A stretch of 64,000 nt of DNA from Bradyrhizobium sp. Arg816 (GTDB lineage Bacteria > Pseudomonadota > Alphaproteobacteria > Rhizobiales > Xanthobacteraceae), in contig NZ_JAPRAQ010000008.1 of NCBI RefSeq assembly GCF_029989365.1, positions 1-64,000 on the forward strand, read 5' to 3'. A model generated the notes under the pieces. The model searched no databases. It was not told the DNA's origin and worked only from the letters and a program-made list of their open reading frames with translations. The position numbers and the translations under genes were made by a program. Shown here in pieces: positions 18,109 to 27,351 of this stretch (the first letter of the stretch is position 1; the number at the start of each line of letters is the position of its first letter).

Positions 18109-19302
18109 ATGCAAAGCAAAGCCCAGATCGACGAGATCCTGCGCCAGAAGAGCGACGCCAAGGAGATTCCCGGCGTCGTCGCGATCGCCGCCAGCGGCAG
18201 CGACGTGATCTATCAAGGCGCGTTCGGCAAGCGCGACCTGTCCAAGCCCGATGCGATGACAGCGGACAGCGTGTTCTGGATCGCCTCGATGACGAAAGCC
18301 GTAACGAGTGCGGGCGCGATGCAGCTCGTCGAGCAGGGCAAGCTGTCGCTGGATGCGCCGATCGGTTCGGTGCTGCCCGACCTCGCCAAGCCGCAGGTGC
18401 TCGAGGGTTTTGATGCCAAGGGCGAGCCGAAGCTGCGACCGGCGAAGGGCGCGATCACGCTGCGCCAGCTCATGACCCACACCGCCGGCTTTTGCTACGA
18501 CATGTGGAATGCCGATTTCGGCGCCTACATGGAGAAAACCGGAACGCCCGGGATTATCACCTGCCAGAACGCCGCACTGAAGACGCCGATCATGACCGAT
18601 CCCGGCACGCGCTGGGAATACGGCACCAATATCGATTTCGTCGGCAAGGCCGTGGAAGCGGTCAGCGGCAAGCGGCTTGACGCATATCTGCGCGACAATC
18701 TGTTCGCCCCGCTCGGCATGAGCAACACCGGCTTCAAGATCACCGACGACATGCGCAAGCGGCTGGTCGGCATGCATGCGCGCGGCGAGGACGGCCAGCT
18801 TGGCGCGATTCCGTTCGAGCTCGAGCAGAACCCCGAATTCCACATGGGTGGCGGCGGCCTCTATTCGACCGCGGCGGACTACATCAAGTTCACCCAGATG
18901 GTTTTGAACAAGGGCCGCGGCAACGGCAATCAGGTGCTGAAGGCCGAGACGATCGCCATGATGGGCCAGAACCAGATGGGCGATCTCAACATGACCAAGC
19001 TGGCGACGGCGGCGCCGATCTACACCAACGACGTCGATCTCTATCCGGAGCAGGCGAAGAAATGGGGCCTCAGCTTCATGATCAACACCGCCAAGACGGC
19101 GGAAGGCCGCAGCGCGGGCAGCCTCGCCTGGGCGGGCCTCGCCAACACCTATTACTGGATCGACCCGGCGCGCGACGTCACCGGCGTGATCCTGATGCAG
19201 CTGTTGCCGTTCGCGGACGGAAAGTGCCTTGAGACGTTCGCAGGCTTCGAGCGTGGTGTGTATGCCGGGCTCGATGCCGGCAGCGGGAAGAAGGCGGCCT
19301 AA
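18109..19302 (+). CDS. serine hydrolase, class C beta-lactamase family
   Basis: A 397-residue cytoplasmic-looking beta-lactamase-fold hydrolase (no signal peptide). SxxK is SMTK at residues 60-63; the catalytic Tyr is probably Tyr171 in EYGTNID. The GGGGLYSTAADYIKF block is the usual 'GGl.sTa.Dya.F' motif. The start ATG at 18109 has GGAGGA 8 bases upstream; a GTG start at 18055 is less likely. Family members (EstB, DAP-like esterases) hydrolyse esters or D-peptides. Not closely related to the 5.6 kb hydrolase beyond fold. Confidence 0.88.
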   Translation: MQSKAQIDEILRQKSDAKEIPGVVAIAASGSDVIYQGAFGKRDLSKPDAMTADSVFWIASMTKAVTSAGAMQLVEQGKLSLDAPIGSVLPDLAKPQVLEGFDAKGEPKLRPAKGAITLRQLMTHTAGFCYDMWNADFGAYMEKTGTPGIITCQNAALKTPIMTDPGTRWEYGTNIDFVGKAVEAVSGKRLDAYLRDNLFAPLGMSNTGFKITDDMRKRLVGMHARGEDGQLGAIPFELEQNPEFHMGGGGLYSTAADYIKFTQMVLNKGRGNGNQVLKAETIAMMGQNQMGDLNMTKLATAAPIYTNDVDLYPEQAKKWGLSFMINTAKTAEGRSAGSLAWAGLANTYYWIDPARDVTGVILMQLLPFADGKCLETFAGFERGVYAGLDAGSGKKAA

Positions 19303-19408
19303 CCCCTTAGTATGAGGCGCGCGGCGTCGCGCGCCTTCGCTGCAATGGATAACCTCGTGCCAAGGCCATCGGCTTCAGGCACGAGGCAAGAGCTTTGAGG
19401 AGACGAGC

Positions 19409-21115
19409 TTGGCGGACAATTTGGCTGACAAAGCCGACAGCTATGTTTGCGGCATCTCGGACACGCCGCTGCTCGGCGAAACCATCGGTCGCAGCCTCGA
19501 CCGCGCTGTGCGGCGCTGGGGCCATCGCGAGGCGCTGGTCTCGCCAAGCCACGACGTCAGGTGGACCTGGACGGAATTTGCCGAACGGGTCGACGCGCTC
19601 GCCGCCGGCTTTCTCGCGCTCGGCCTCGAGCGGGGGCAGCGGATCGGCATCTGGTCGCTGAACCGGCCGGAATGGACGCTGACCCAGTTCGCCGCCGCCA
19701 AGGCCGGCCTGATCCTGGTGACGATCAATCCCGCCTACCGCTTGAGCGAGCTGGAGTTCGCGCTGCGCAAGGTCGGCTGTAAGGCGATCGTCACGGCGAC
19801 CGCGTTCAAGACCAGTCATTACATAGAGATGCTCAACACGCTGCTGCCGGAACTGGCCGGCGCCAAGCCCGGACAACTAAACGCAGCGCGACTGCCGGAC
19901 TTGCGGATGGTGATCCAGATCGGTGGCCCCGTAGCACCAGGCACGATCCCGTTCGAAGAGGTCGCGCGCATCGGCGGAGCGCAGCATCGCGAGCAGCTCA
20001 CTGCACTCGGCGCTGCCTTGCAATTCGACGATCCCGTCAACATCCAGTTCACCAGCGGTACCACGGGATCGCCCAAGGGCGTGACGCTGACGCACCACAA
20101 TATCCTCAACAACGGCTATTTCACCGGACGTGCGATGCACCTGACCGAGCAGGATCGCATCTGCATTCCGGTGCCGCTCTATCATTGCTTCGGCATGGTG
20201 ATGGGCAACCTCGCCTCCGTCACGCTCGGCACGACGATGGTTTATCCCGGCGAGGGTTTCGATCCGCTCGCGACGCTGCGCGCGGTCGAGCAGGAAAAGT
20301 GCACGGCGCTATACGGCGTGCCGACGATGTTCATCGCGGAGCTCGACTACCCCGAATTCCCGAAGTTCGACCTGACATCGCTGCGCACCGGCATCATGGC
20401 GGGCGCGCCCTGCCCGATCGAGGTGATGAAGCGCGTCAACACCGAGATGAACATGCGCGAGGTCACCATCGCCTATGGCATGACCGAGACCAGTCCGGTC
20501 AGCTTCCAGAGCGCGACGGACGACCCGCTCGAACGGCGCGTCTCGACCGTCGGACGGATCCATCCGCATGTCGAGGTCAAGGTCGTCGATCTCGAGGGCA
20601 GGATCGTCAAGCGCGGCGAACGCGGCGAGCTCTGCACCCGCGGCTACAGCATCATGCTGGGTTATTGGGAGGAGAAGGAAAAGACGGCGGACGTGCTCGA
20701 TGCCAATGGCTGGATGCACACCGGCGATCTCGCCACCATCGACGATGAAGGCTATTGCAACATCGTCGGCCGCATCAAGGATCTGGTGATCCGCGGCGGC
20801 GAGAACCTCTATCCGCGCGAGATCGAGGAATTCCTGTATCGCCACCCCAAGATTCAGGACGTGCAGATTTTTGGCGTGGCAGACGCCCGCTATGGCGAGG
20901 AGCTCTGCGCCTGGATCAGGGTCAGGCCGGGCGAGACGCTGACGGCCGAAGAGGTCCGCGCGTTCTGCGACGGCCAGATCGCGCACAACAAGATCCCGCG
21001 TTATGTGGAGTTCGTCGACGAGTTTCCGATGACCGTGACCGGCAAGATCCAGAAATTCGTGATGCGCGATGCGGTGGAGCAGCGGTTGGGATTGAAGGCG
21101 GCGAAGACGGCGTGA
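19409..21115 (+). CDS. AMP-binding acyl-CoA synthetase
   Basis: A 568-residue adenylate-forming enzyme that activates a carboxylic acid (probably medium- or long-chain fatty acid) to the acyl-CoA. Motifs in order: FTSGTTGSPKGVTLTHHN (P-loop), YGMTETSPVSF (adenine binding), HTGDLA, VGRIKDLVIRGGENLYP (hinge) and TGKIQKF with the C-terminal catalytic Lys. The start is a TTG at 19409 with GAGGAG about 9 bases upstream. The neighbouring hydrolase 106 bp upstream might be co-transcribed. Chain-length preference cannot be read. Confidence 0.88.
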   Translation: MADNLADKADSYVCGISDTPLLGETIGRSLDRAVRRWGHREALVSPSHDVRWTWTEFAERVDALAAGFLALGLERGQRIGIWSLNRPEWTLTQFAAAKAGLILVTINPAYRLSELEFALRKVGCKAIVTATAFKTSHYIEMLNTLLPELAGAKPGQLNAARLPDLRMVIQIGGPVAPGTIPFEEVARIGGAQHREQLTALGAALQFDDPVNIQFTSGTTGSPKGVTLTHHNILNNGYFTGRAMHLTEQDRICIPVPLYHCFGMVMGNLASVTLGTTMVYPGEGFDPLATLRAVEQEKCTALYGVPTMFIAELDYPEFPKFDLTSLRTGIMAGAPCPIEVMKRVNTEMNMREVTIAYGMTETSPVSFQSATDDPLERRVSTVGRIHPHVEVKVVDLEGRIVKRGERGELCTRGYSIMLGYWEEKEKTADVLDANGWMHTGDLATIDDEGYCNIVGRIKDLVIRGGENLYPREIEEFLYRHPKIQDVQIFGVADARYGEELCAWIRVRPGETLTAEEVRAFCDGQIAHNKIPRYVEFVDEFPMTVTGKIQKFVMRDAVEQRLGLKAAKTA

Positions 21116-21140
21116 GCTGAGTGCTCTCGCCACAGCGCGA

Positions 21141-21244
21141 CTGTCATTCCCCGCGAAGGCGGGGAATCCAGTACGCCGCGGCCTCTCGATGAACCACTAA
21201 GGTCTCGGAGTACTGGGTCGCCCGGTCAAGCCGGGCGACGACAG
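21141..21244. repeat. palindromic intergenic repeat, class C copy 2
   Basis: A 104-bp palindrome, inverted relative to the copy at 10984-11088: CTGTCATTCCCCGCGAAGG at the left and CCGGGCGACGACAG at the right. It lies between two convergent genes (acyl-CoA synthetase and adenosine kinase). Confidence 0.9.
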
Positions 21245-21266
21245 CTGAGAATGAGGCGGCGTCGCC

Positions 21267-22268
21267 TTAAACCGTTAACCCGCGCTGCTGCGCCAGCTCC
21301 TTCAGCGACACCTGCGGACGCGCGCCGATGTGCTGGATCACTTCGGCAGCCGCGAGCGCGCCGAGCTCGCCGCACTGCTTGTGCGCAAGGTTGCGCGCGA
21401 GACCGTACAGGAAGCCGGCGGCGAAGAGATCACCGGCGCCGGTGGTGTCCACGAGCTTCACGATCGGCGAAGCCGGCGCTGCGACGGCCTCGGTCGGCGT
21501 CACCACCACGCAGCCCTTCTCGCTGCGGGTGACCACGCCGAGACTGACGTCGTTGCGCAGCTGCTTCAGCGCAGTGTCGAAGTCCGAGGTCGTGTAGAGC
21601 GAATGCAGCTCGGACTCGTTGGCGAACACGATGTCGACGGTGCCATTGCGCATCAGCCCGAGGAATTCGTCGCGATAGCGGTCGACGCAGAACGAATCCG
21701 ACAGCGTCAGCGCCACCTTGCGCTTGGCATCATGGGCGATCTGGGCCGCCTTGACGAAGGCGTCCTTGGCGTTCTTGGGGTCCCAGAGATAGCCTTCGAG
21801 ATAGACGATACCGGCAGACGCGATCTCGGCCGGATCGATGTCGGCGGGCGACAAATCCTGCGCGGCGCCGAGATAGGTGTTCATGGTGCGCTCGCCGTCA
21901 CCAGTGACCAGGATGTAGGAACAGCCGGTCGCAGGGCCATCCTTCGCAGCGGGCGTGTTGAAGGCGACGCCGGCGGCGCGGATGTCGTGGACATAGAGCT
22001 TGCCGATCTGGTCGTCCTTGACCTTGCCGACATAGGCCGCGCGTGCCCCGAGGCTGCCGATGCCGACGATGGTGTTGGCGGCAGAGCCCCCCGAGACTTC
22101 CGTCGCCGGGCCCATGTCCTTGTAGATGGCGGCGGCCCGCGCCTCATCGATCAGGGACATGCTGCCCTTGGTCATGCCGTGCTTGCCCAAAAAGGCCTCG
22201 TCGGTCTTGACCAGCACGTCGAACAGCGCGTTGCCGATGCCGAGAACGTCATATTTCACGTCAGCCAT
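21267..22268 (-). CDS. adenosine kinase, PfkB family
   Basis: A 333-residue PfkB-family sugar/nucleoside kinase. N-terminal YDVLGIGNALFDVLVKTDE and GGSAANTIVG match the substrate-binding motif, and DTTGAGDLFAAGFLYGLA near the C-terminus is the PfkB signature 2 with the catalytic Asp and anion hole. Close relatives in Rhizobiales are annotated adenosine kinase (adenosine to AMP). Convergent with the acyl-CoA synthetase; divergent from murJ with 124 bp between starts. Confidence 0.85.
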   Translation of the reverse strand: MADVKYDVLGIGNALFDVLVKTDEAFLGKHGMTKGSMSLIDEARAAAIYKDMGPATEVSGGSAANTIVGIGSLGARAAYVGKVKDDQIGKLYVHDIRAAGVAFNTPAAKDGPATGCSYILVTGDGERTMNTYLGAAQDLSPADIDPAEIASAGIVYLEGYLWDPKNAKDAFVKAAQIAHDAKRKVALTLSDSFCVDRYRDEFLGLMRNGTVDIVFANESELHSLYTTSDFDTALKQLRNDVSLGVVTRSEKGCVVVTPTEAVAAPASPIVKLVDTTGAGDLFAAGFLYGLARNLAHKQCGELGALAAAEVIQHIGARPQVSLKELAQQRGLTV

Positions 22269-22392
22269 TCACCTTGATCCTGTTTGCCGGATTGCGATAC
22301 CCGCGAAAATCCGCTTCCTGTCAGTCTGAAATCTGGCTCGCGGCCTATCACGACCGGCCCCAAGCGGGCAAGCAACGGTATTATGATTCCCG

Positions 22393-23943
22393 ATGATCCG
22401 CTCCTTCCTGACAGTCTCGACGGGAACATTGGCCTCGCGGCTGCTGGGCTTTGCCCGCGATTCCATGATTGCCGCTCTGTTGGGCACCGGCGTGGTGGCC
22501 GATGCGTTTCTGGCCGCGTTCCAGCTCGTCAATGTGGTACGCCGGTTGCTCAGCGAGGGGGCGCTGAACGCGGCGCTGATCCCGGCCTGGCTGCGCGTCC
22601 GTGACCGCGACGGCGAAGAGGCCGCATCAGCGTTCGCCGGGCGCGTGCTCGGCACGGTCAGCGCGGCGCTGATCGCGATCTCGATCGTCATCGCACTTGT
22701 GATGCCACTGATCATCACGGTGATCGCGCCCGGATTTCTGGGTAGCGGCACGCGCGATCTCGCCGTCGAGAATGCGCGGCTGATGCTGCCTTATCTCGCC
22801 TTTGCCGGCCCCGTCACGGTGCTGATGGGACTGCTCAACGCACAAGGCCGCTTCGCTCTCACGGCGTTCTCGCCGCTGCTGTTCAATATCGCGCTCATTG
22901 CCGCGATCGCGGCGCTGCTCGCCTGGCATGCTGATGCGAGTTTCGCCGCGTGGATGCTCGCCGCCACGGTCGGCGTCGCCGGCCTGCTGCAATTGCTGAT
23001 GCTGCTGTCGCAGCGAAGTGCGCAACTGGCGACGCCGCTGCATGTCAGCTTCGACCAGGAGATGCGCGCCTTCTTTGCCAAAGCCATCCCGGGCATGATC
23101 GCAAGCTCGGGCCCGCAATGGCTGATGGTTGCCGGCGCGATCATCGCCTCCGCCACGCCCTCCGCGGTGTCCTGGCTCTATTTCGCCAACCGCCTGATCG
23201 AGCTGCCGCTCGGCATCGTCGGTGTCGCCATGGGCACGGTGCTGGTGCCGGAGCTGACGCGCGCGGTGCGTAGCGGCGACCGTAACGCCGTGGCACATGC
23301 GGAATCGCGCGCGCTGGAACTGGCGACCGGGCTGGCGCTGCCCGCGACGCTCGGCCTGATCGTTCTGGCCGAGCCGATCGTGCGATTGCTGTTCGAGCAT
23401 GGCGCGTTCGGCGCGGACGACAGTGCGGCCACCGCGCATGCGCTGATGTGGCTGGCGCTGGGCCTGCCGGCGCATGTGCTGATCAAGGCGCTGTCGCCGG
23501 CCTACTATGCCCGCAGCGACACGATGACGCCGCTGCTGGCAACCGCCAAGGGCTTTGTGGTCGCGATCGCCCTCGCTGTCGTGCTCGGGCACGTCCTTGG
23601 CACGAGCGGAATCGCTGCCAGCATCGCGGCCGGCGCCTGGAGCAGTGCGATCTCGCTGCTGCGGAAAGGCACCAGCGAGTTCGGCTTCTCGGTCGATGCG
23701 GCCGCCCGCAACCGGCTGCCGCGGATCGTGCTCGCCGCGGCTGCCATGGGCGCCCTGCTCTGGCTGACGACCGGCCTGTCGCCCGCCGAGGCGCATGGGC
23801 TGATCCGCTTCATCGTCCTGGGCGTGCAGATCGCAGCCGCAATCGCCGTCTATGGCGTGCTCCTGCAGGTCCTCGGCGCGGCCTCATGGCGCGAGGCGGC
23901 CAACGTGCTGAAGCGCCCGGCCCGGACTGGGTCCGAGGCGTGA
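22393..23943 (+). CDS. murJ: murein lipid II flippase MurJ
   Basis: A 516-residue inner-membrane MOP-superfamily flippase (MviN) that moves lipid II across the inner membrane. The N-terminus SFLTVSTGTLASRLLGFARDSMIAALLGTG is the family hallmark with the conserved Arg/Asp pair, and the segments FQLVNVVRRLLSEGALNAALIPAW and FFAKAIPGMIASS follow as expected. About 14 hydrophobic helices. Followed 75 bp later by trpS, as in many alphaproteobacteria. Confidence 0.95.
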   Translation: MIRSFLTVSTGTLASRLLGFARDSMIAALLGTGVVADAFLAAFQLVNVVRRLLSEGALNAALIPAWLRVRDRDGEEAASAFAGRVLGTVSAALIAISIVIALVMPLIITVIAPGFLGSGTRDLAVENARLMLPYLAFAGPVTVLMGLLNAQGRFALTAFSPLLFNIALIAAIAALLAWHADASFAAWMLAATVGVAGLLQLLMLLSQRSAQLATPLHVSFDQEMRAFFAKAIPGMIASSGPQWLMVAGAIIASATPSAVSWLYFANRLIELPLGIVGVAMGTVLVPELTRAVRSGDRNAVAHAESRALELATGLALPATLGLIVLAEPIVRLLFEHGAFGADDSAATAHALMWLALGLPAHVLIKALSPAYYARSDTMTPLLATAKGFVVAIALAVVLGHVLGTSGIAASIAAGAWSSAISLLRKGTSEFGFSVDAAARNRLPRIVLAAAAMGALLWLTTGLSPAEAHGLIRFIVLGVQIAAAIAVYGVLLQVLGAASWREAANVLKRPARTGSEA

Positions 23944-24018
23944 CGCCATCGAATTACCCTTGACGGGGCAGCGCCGCTGTTGGAAACGACGGCCGAATAC
24001 CTTCCAGGAAGACTTACC

Positions 24019-25071
24019 ATGGCATTCGTTGAACGGGTCTTTTCAGGCGTCCAGCCGACCGGCAATCTGCATCTCGGCAATTATCTCGGCGCGATCGTCA
24101 ACTTCGTGAAGATGCAGGAAACCCACAACTGCATCTATTGCGTCGTCGACATGCACGCGATCACGCAAGGCGTGGACGTCTGGGGCGGGCCGGTCGAGCT
24201 CGCGCGCAACACCCGCGAGGTGACCGCCGCGTTCATCGCGAGCGGCATCGATCCGAAGAAGCACATCGTGTTCAACCAGAGCCAGGTCTCCGGCCATGCC
24301 GAGCTCGCCTGGATCTTCAACTGCGTCGCGCGCATGGGTTGGCTGGGCCGCATGACCCAGTTCAAGGAGAAGGCCGGCAAGGATCGCGAGAACGCGTCCG
24401 TGGGTCTGTTCGACTATCCCGTGCTGATGGCCGCCGACATTCTGCTGTACCGCGCCACCCACGTTCCGGTCGGCGAGGACCAGAAGCAGCATCTCGAGCT
24501 CTCGCGCGACATCGCGCAGAAGTTCAACAACGACTTTGGTGACTCGATCCGCAGCCTCGGCGCCAATGACGGCCTGTTCTTCCCGCTGCCGGAACCGCTG
24601 ATCACAGGACCGGCGACGCGCGTAATGTCCTTGCGCGACGGCACCAAGAAGATGTCGAAGTCGGATGCGTCCGACAATTCGCGCATCAATTTGACCGACG
24701 ACGCCGACACCATCGCGCAGAAGGTGCGCAAGGCGAAGACCGATCCGGAGCCGCTGCCGTCAGAGGAAAAGGGCCTGGAAGCGCGCCCCGAGGCCGACAA
24801 TCTCGTCGGCATCTTCGCCGCGCTCTCCGGCCGCTCCAAGGCCGACGTGCTCAGAGAATTCGGCGGCGGCCAGTTCTCCAGCTTCAAGAATTCCCTGGTG
24901 GATCTGTGCGTCACGAAACTCTCGCCGATCGCCGGCGAGATGAAGCGCCTCGTCGCCGACCCCGGTCATATCGACGCGATCCTGAACGATGGCGCCGACC
25001 GGGCCCGCGCCATCGCCGACGAGACCATGAAGCTCTCGAAGGACATCGTCGGCTTCATCCGCCGGCGCTGA
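24019..25071 (+). CDS. trpS: tryptophanyl-tRNA synthetase
   Basis: A 350-residue class I aminoacyl-tRNA synthetase charging tRNA-Trp. The HIGH-like motif is HLGN at residues 18-21 (GNLHLGNYLG), and KMSKS is at 211-215. VDMHAIT and PVGEDQKQHLELSRDIA (Trp pocket/ATP region) match the family. The ATG at 24019 gives MAFVERVFSGVQPTG, the conserved start; the frame is open to 23980. A GC-rich hairpin follows the gene. Confidence 0.96.
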   Translation: MAFVERVFSGVQPTGNLHLGNYLGAIVNFVKMQETHNCIYCVVDMHAITQGVDVWGGPVELARNTREVTAAFIASGIDPKKHIVFNQSQVSGHAELAWIFNCVARMGWLGRMTQFKEKAGKDRENASVGLFDYPVLMAADILLYRATHVPVGEDQKQHLELSRDIAQKFNNDFGDSIRSLGANDGLFFPLPEPLITGPATRVMSLRDGTKKMSKSDASDNSRINLTDDADTIAQKVRKAKTDPEPLPSEEKGLEARPEADNLVGIFAALSGRSKADVLREFGGGQFSSFKNSLVDLCVTKLSPIAGEMKRLVADPGHIDAILNDGADRARAIADETMKLSKDIVGFIRRR

Positions 25072-25091
25072 TTTCCCGCATTTGCGAGACC

Positions 25092-25116
25092 CGGCCGGCG
25101 TCCACTGCGCCGGCCG
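25092..25116 (+). terminator. GC-rich hairpin after trpS
   Basis: A perfect 9-bp stem, CGGCCGGCG / CGCCGGCCG, with a 7-base loop, 20 bp after the trpS stop. It is followed by a pyrimidine-rich but not T-only run, so it is a weak intrinsic terminator at best. Confidence 0.45.
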
Positions 25117-25181
25117 CTTCTCCTCTCCCCAAGCGTGAGGGAGTGTGGCAGCATGCCGGCCGTGCACATTCCGGGACATGC

Positions 25182-25676
25182 ATGACCAGCAAGCGACTTT
25201 GCTTCGAGCCGGGTCACAAGCCCAAATGCCTCGTGATCGTCGATGACACCGCCGAATGGGATCGCGCGGTCTATTATGCCAGCCGCTGGGCGATCCGTGC
25301 CGGCGGCGGCGTGGTGATGCTGCGCATCATCGAGTCCGAGCAGCAGAGCCAGGAATGGCTGGGTGTCGCCGACATCATGCGCGCCGAGGCGCAGGAGGCG
25401 GCGGAAGCCGCGCTCGACCGCGCCGCCGGCCGCGCCAACGGCATCGCGGCGATCACCCCGGAGCGGGTGATCCGCGAAGGCGATGCAATGGAGCAACTGC
25501 TCGCGGTGATCGACGAGGACCCTGACATCGCCATGCTGGTGCTCGCCGCCAATCCCGGCGCGGAGGGTCCGGGACCCTTGGTCGCACTGCTCGCGCATGA
25601 ATTGGGCACGTTCCCGGTGCCGGTGACGATCATCTCGGGCGCGCTGAGCGACGGAAGCGTGGATTCGCTGTCGTAA
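25182..25676 (+). CDS. universal stress protein (UspA family)
   Basis: A 164-residue UspA-like protein: N-terminal CLVIVDDTAEWDRAVYYASRWA (strand 1 and Asp-containing loop) and the C-terminal VLAANPGAEGPGPLVALLAHELGTFPVPVTII segment in place of the usual ATP-binding G-2x-G-9x-G motif, which is only partly preserved. Probably a stress-response nucleotide-binding protein; targets unknown. The ATG at 25182 is chosen because the frame upstream runs into trpS. Distance to trpS is 110 bp with a hairpin between. Confidence 0.85.
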   Translation: MTSKRLCFEPGHKPKCLVIVDDTAEWDRAVYYASRWAIRAGGGVVMLRIIESEQQSQEWLGVADIMRAEAQEAAEAALDRAAGRANGIAAITPERVIREGDAMEQLLAVIDEDPDIAMLVLAANPGAEGPGPLVALLAHELGTFPVPVTIISGALSDGSVDSLS

Positions 25677-25683
25677 CCTGTTT

Positions 25684-25871
25684 CTTACCCTCCCCTGGAA
25701 GGGTCCGAGACGAGCGTAGCTCGCTCGTGGGTCGCTTCGCATGGAGCGAAGCGAAATGCGGAGCGGGGTGGGGTCACGGTCTCTCCGCCTCGCACACGGC
25801 CCGTATGGAGAGATCACCCCACCCCGCTCGCGCTTCGCGCGATCGATCCTCCCCCTCCAGGGAAGGGTAAG
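25684..25871. repeat. long palindromic intergenic repeat, class A copy 2
   Basis: A 188-bp palindrome related to 5429-5593: it begins CTTACCCTCCCCTGGAAGGG and ends CCAGGGAAGGGTAAG, with inner arms GGGGTGGGGTCA and ATCACCCCACCCC. An inner segment (GAGCGTAGCTCGCTCG) differs from copy 1. It lies between the stress protein and the NifU gene, both on the plus strand. Confidence 0.9.
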
Positions 25872-25997
25872 CGGAGTCCAACCCTCTGAAAATCTTGAAC
25901 TAATGCCCCACTCCCCCTTGACCGTGCGTTCCTCGTCGCCATCTGCTACTGGATAGCTTGCGCGCCGGCCTTGAACCGGCGACGTCTGGAGAAAACC

Positions 25998-26567
25998 ATG
26001 TTCATTCAAACCGAAGCCACCCCCAATCCCGCCACGCTGAAGTTCATTCCGGGCCGCGTCGTCGTCGACGGCGGCCCGATGGAATTTTCGAGCCGCGAAT
26101 CGGCCACGCGCTCGCCGCTGGCCGAAAAGCTGTTCGACGTGCCCGGCGTCACCGGCGTGTTCTATGGATCGGATTTCATCACCGTGACCAAGGCGAACGG
26201 TGAATGGCAGCAGCTCAAGCCCGCGATCCTCGGCGCCATCATGGAGCACTACATGTCCGGCGCGCCGTTGCTCGCCGATGGCGCGGCTCCAAGCGATGCC
26301 GAGCTCGACGACGAGGACGAGTTCTTCGACGAGTCCGATGCCGAGACGGTCGACATGATCAAGGATCTGATCGAGACCCGCGTGCGGCCCGCGGTCGCCA
26401 ATGACGGCGGCGACATCACCTTCCGCGGCTTCAAGGACGGGATCGTCTATCTCAACATGAAGGGCTCCTGCGCCGGCTGCCCGTCATCGACCGCGACGCT
26501 CCAGCACGGCATTCAGAATTTGCTGAAGCATTTCGTGCCCGACGTGGTCGAAGTCCGGCCGATGTAA
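25998..26567 (+). CDS. NifU family Fe-S cluster carrier (Nfu-type)
   Basis: A 189-residue two-domain Nfu protein that delivers Fe-S clusters to target enzymes. N-terminal Nfu_N domain: MFIQTEATPNPATLKFIPG. C-terminal NifU domain: ANDGGDITFRGFKDGIVYLNMKGSCAGCPSS, with Cys158 and Cys161 forming the CxxC cluster site. A Glu/Asp-rich linker (residues 101-117) joins the two. The ATG at 25998 has GGAG about 9 bases upstream. Just before it is a small hairpin CGCCGG/CCGGCG (25963-25981). Confidence 0.92.
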   Translation: MFIQTEATPNPATLKFIPGRVVVDGGPMEFSSRESATRSPLAEKLFDVPGVTGVFYGSDFITVTKANGEWQQLKPAILGAIMEHYMSGAPLLADGAAPSDAELDDEDEFFDESDAETVDMIKDLIETRVRPAVANDGGDITFRGFKDGIVYLNMKGSCAGCPSSTATLQHGIQNLLKHFVPDVVEVRPM

Positions 26568-26573
26568 TCGGTA

Positions 26574-26650
26574 AGCGAATGGCGAGTAGCGAATGGCGAA
26601 TGGCATTCCGATCGGCTAGAGTGTTCGCTATTCGCCACTCGCCATTCGCT
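26574..26650. repeat. palindromic intergenic repeat, class H
   Basis: A 77-bp palindrome made of nested GCGAATGGCGAGTAGCGAA units on the left and their complements, TTCGCTATTCGCCACTCGCC, on the right. It ends 5 bp before the tsaB start codon, so it lies in the tsaB leader and could affect its translation. Confidence 0.85.
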
Positions 26651-26655
26651 TTTCC

Positions 26656-27351
26656 ATGCTGATCCTTGCCATTGATACCGCGCTGGAGGCGTGCGCGGCC
26701 GCCGTTCTCGACACCGACGCCGGCCAGCTGCTTGCGCAGGAATCGCTTCTGATGAAGCGCGGCCACGCCGAAGCGCTGATGCCGATGATCGCGCGCGTGA
26801 TGCAATCGGCCGATCTTGCCTTCACCTCGCTCGACCGCATCGCCGTCACCGTCGGCCCCGGAAGCTTCACGGGCCTGAGGGTCGGCATTTCGGCGGCGCG
26901 CGGCCTCGCGCTTGCGGCGAAGCGGCCCGCCGTCGGGCTGACGACGCTTTCGGCCTATGCCGCCACCGTCGTCGGCCAGAGCGGAACGGCGCCGGTGATC
27001 TCGGCAATCGACGCGCGGCACGATCACGTCTACTTCCAAATCGTGGCCGGCGACGGCAGCCAGCTGGTGCGGCCGAGCGTCGCTCCCATTGACGCGGCGA
27101 TCGCGGCCTCGCAATTCGGTGCGCCGCATCTGGTCGGCAATGCCGCAAAGATCCTCGCCGATCGCTGGCCGAAGGACGGTCCGCAACCCGTTGCGGTCGA
27201 CGCCCAGCCCGCGCCCGACATCGGCTGGGTCGCCTGGCTCGGCGCCGCGGCCAATCCCGAAACCACGCCGGCGCGGCCGTTCTATCTGAAGGCGCCCGAC
27301 GCAAAGCCGGCCGCACAGCCACACCTCGCCGCACAAGCCGCAACCTCATGA
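26656..27351 (+). CDS. tsaB: tRNA threonylcarbamoyladenosine biosynthesis protein TsaB
   Basis: A 231-residue ASKHA-fold protein, the non-catalytic partner of TsaD in making the t6A37 tRNA modification. N-terminal LILAIDTALEACAAAVLD, the central VTVGPGSFTGLRVGISAARGLALA and HAEALMPMIARV are all family signatures. It overlaps rimI by 4 bp (ATGA), a common gene pair in bacteria. Confidence 0.93.
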   Translation: MLILAIDTALEACAAAVLDTDAGQLLAQESLLMKRGHAEALMPMIARVMQSADLAFTSLDRIAVTVGPGSFTGLRVGISAARGLALAAKRPAVGLTTLSAYAATVVGQSGTAPVISAIDARHDHVYFQIVAGDGSQLVRPSVAPIDAAIAASQFGAPHLVGNAAKILADRWPKDGPQPVAVDAQPAPDIGWVAWLGAAANPETTPARPFYLKAPDAKPAAQPHLAAQAATS

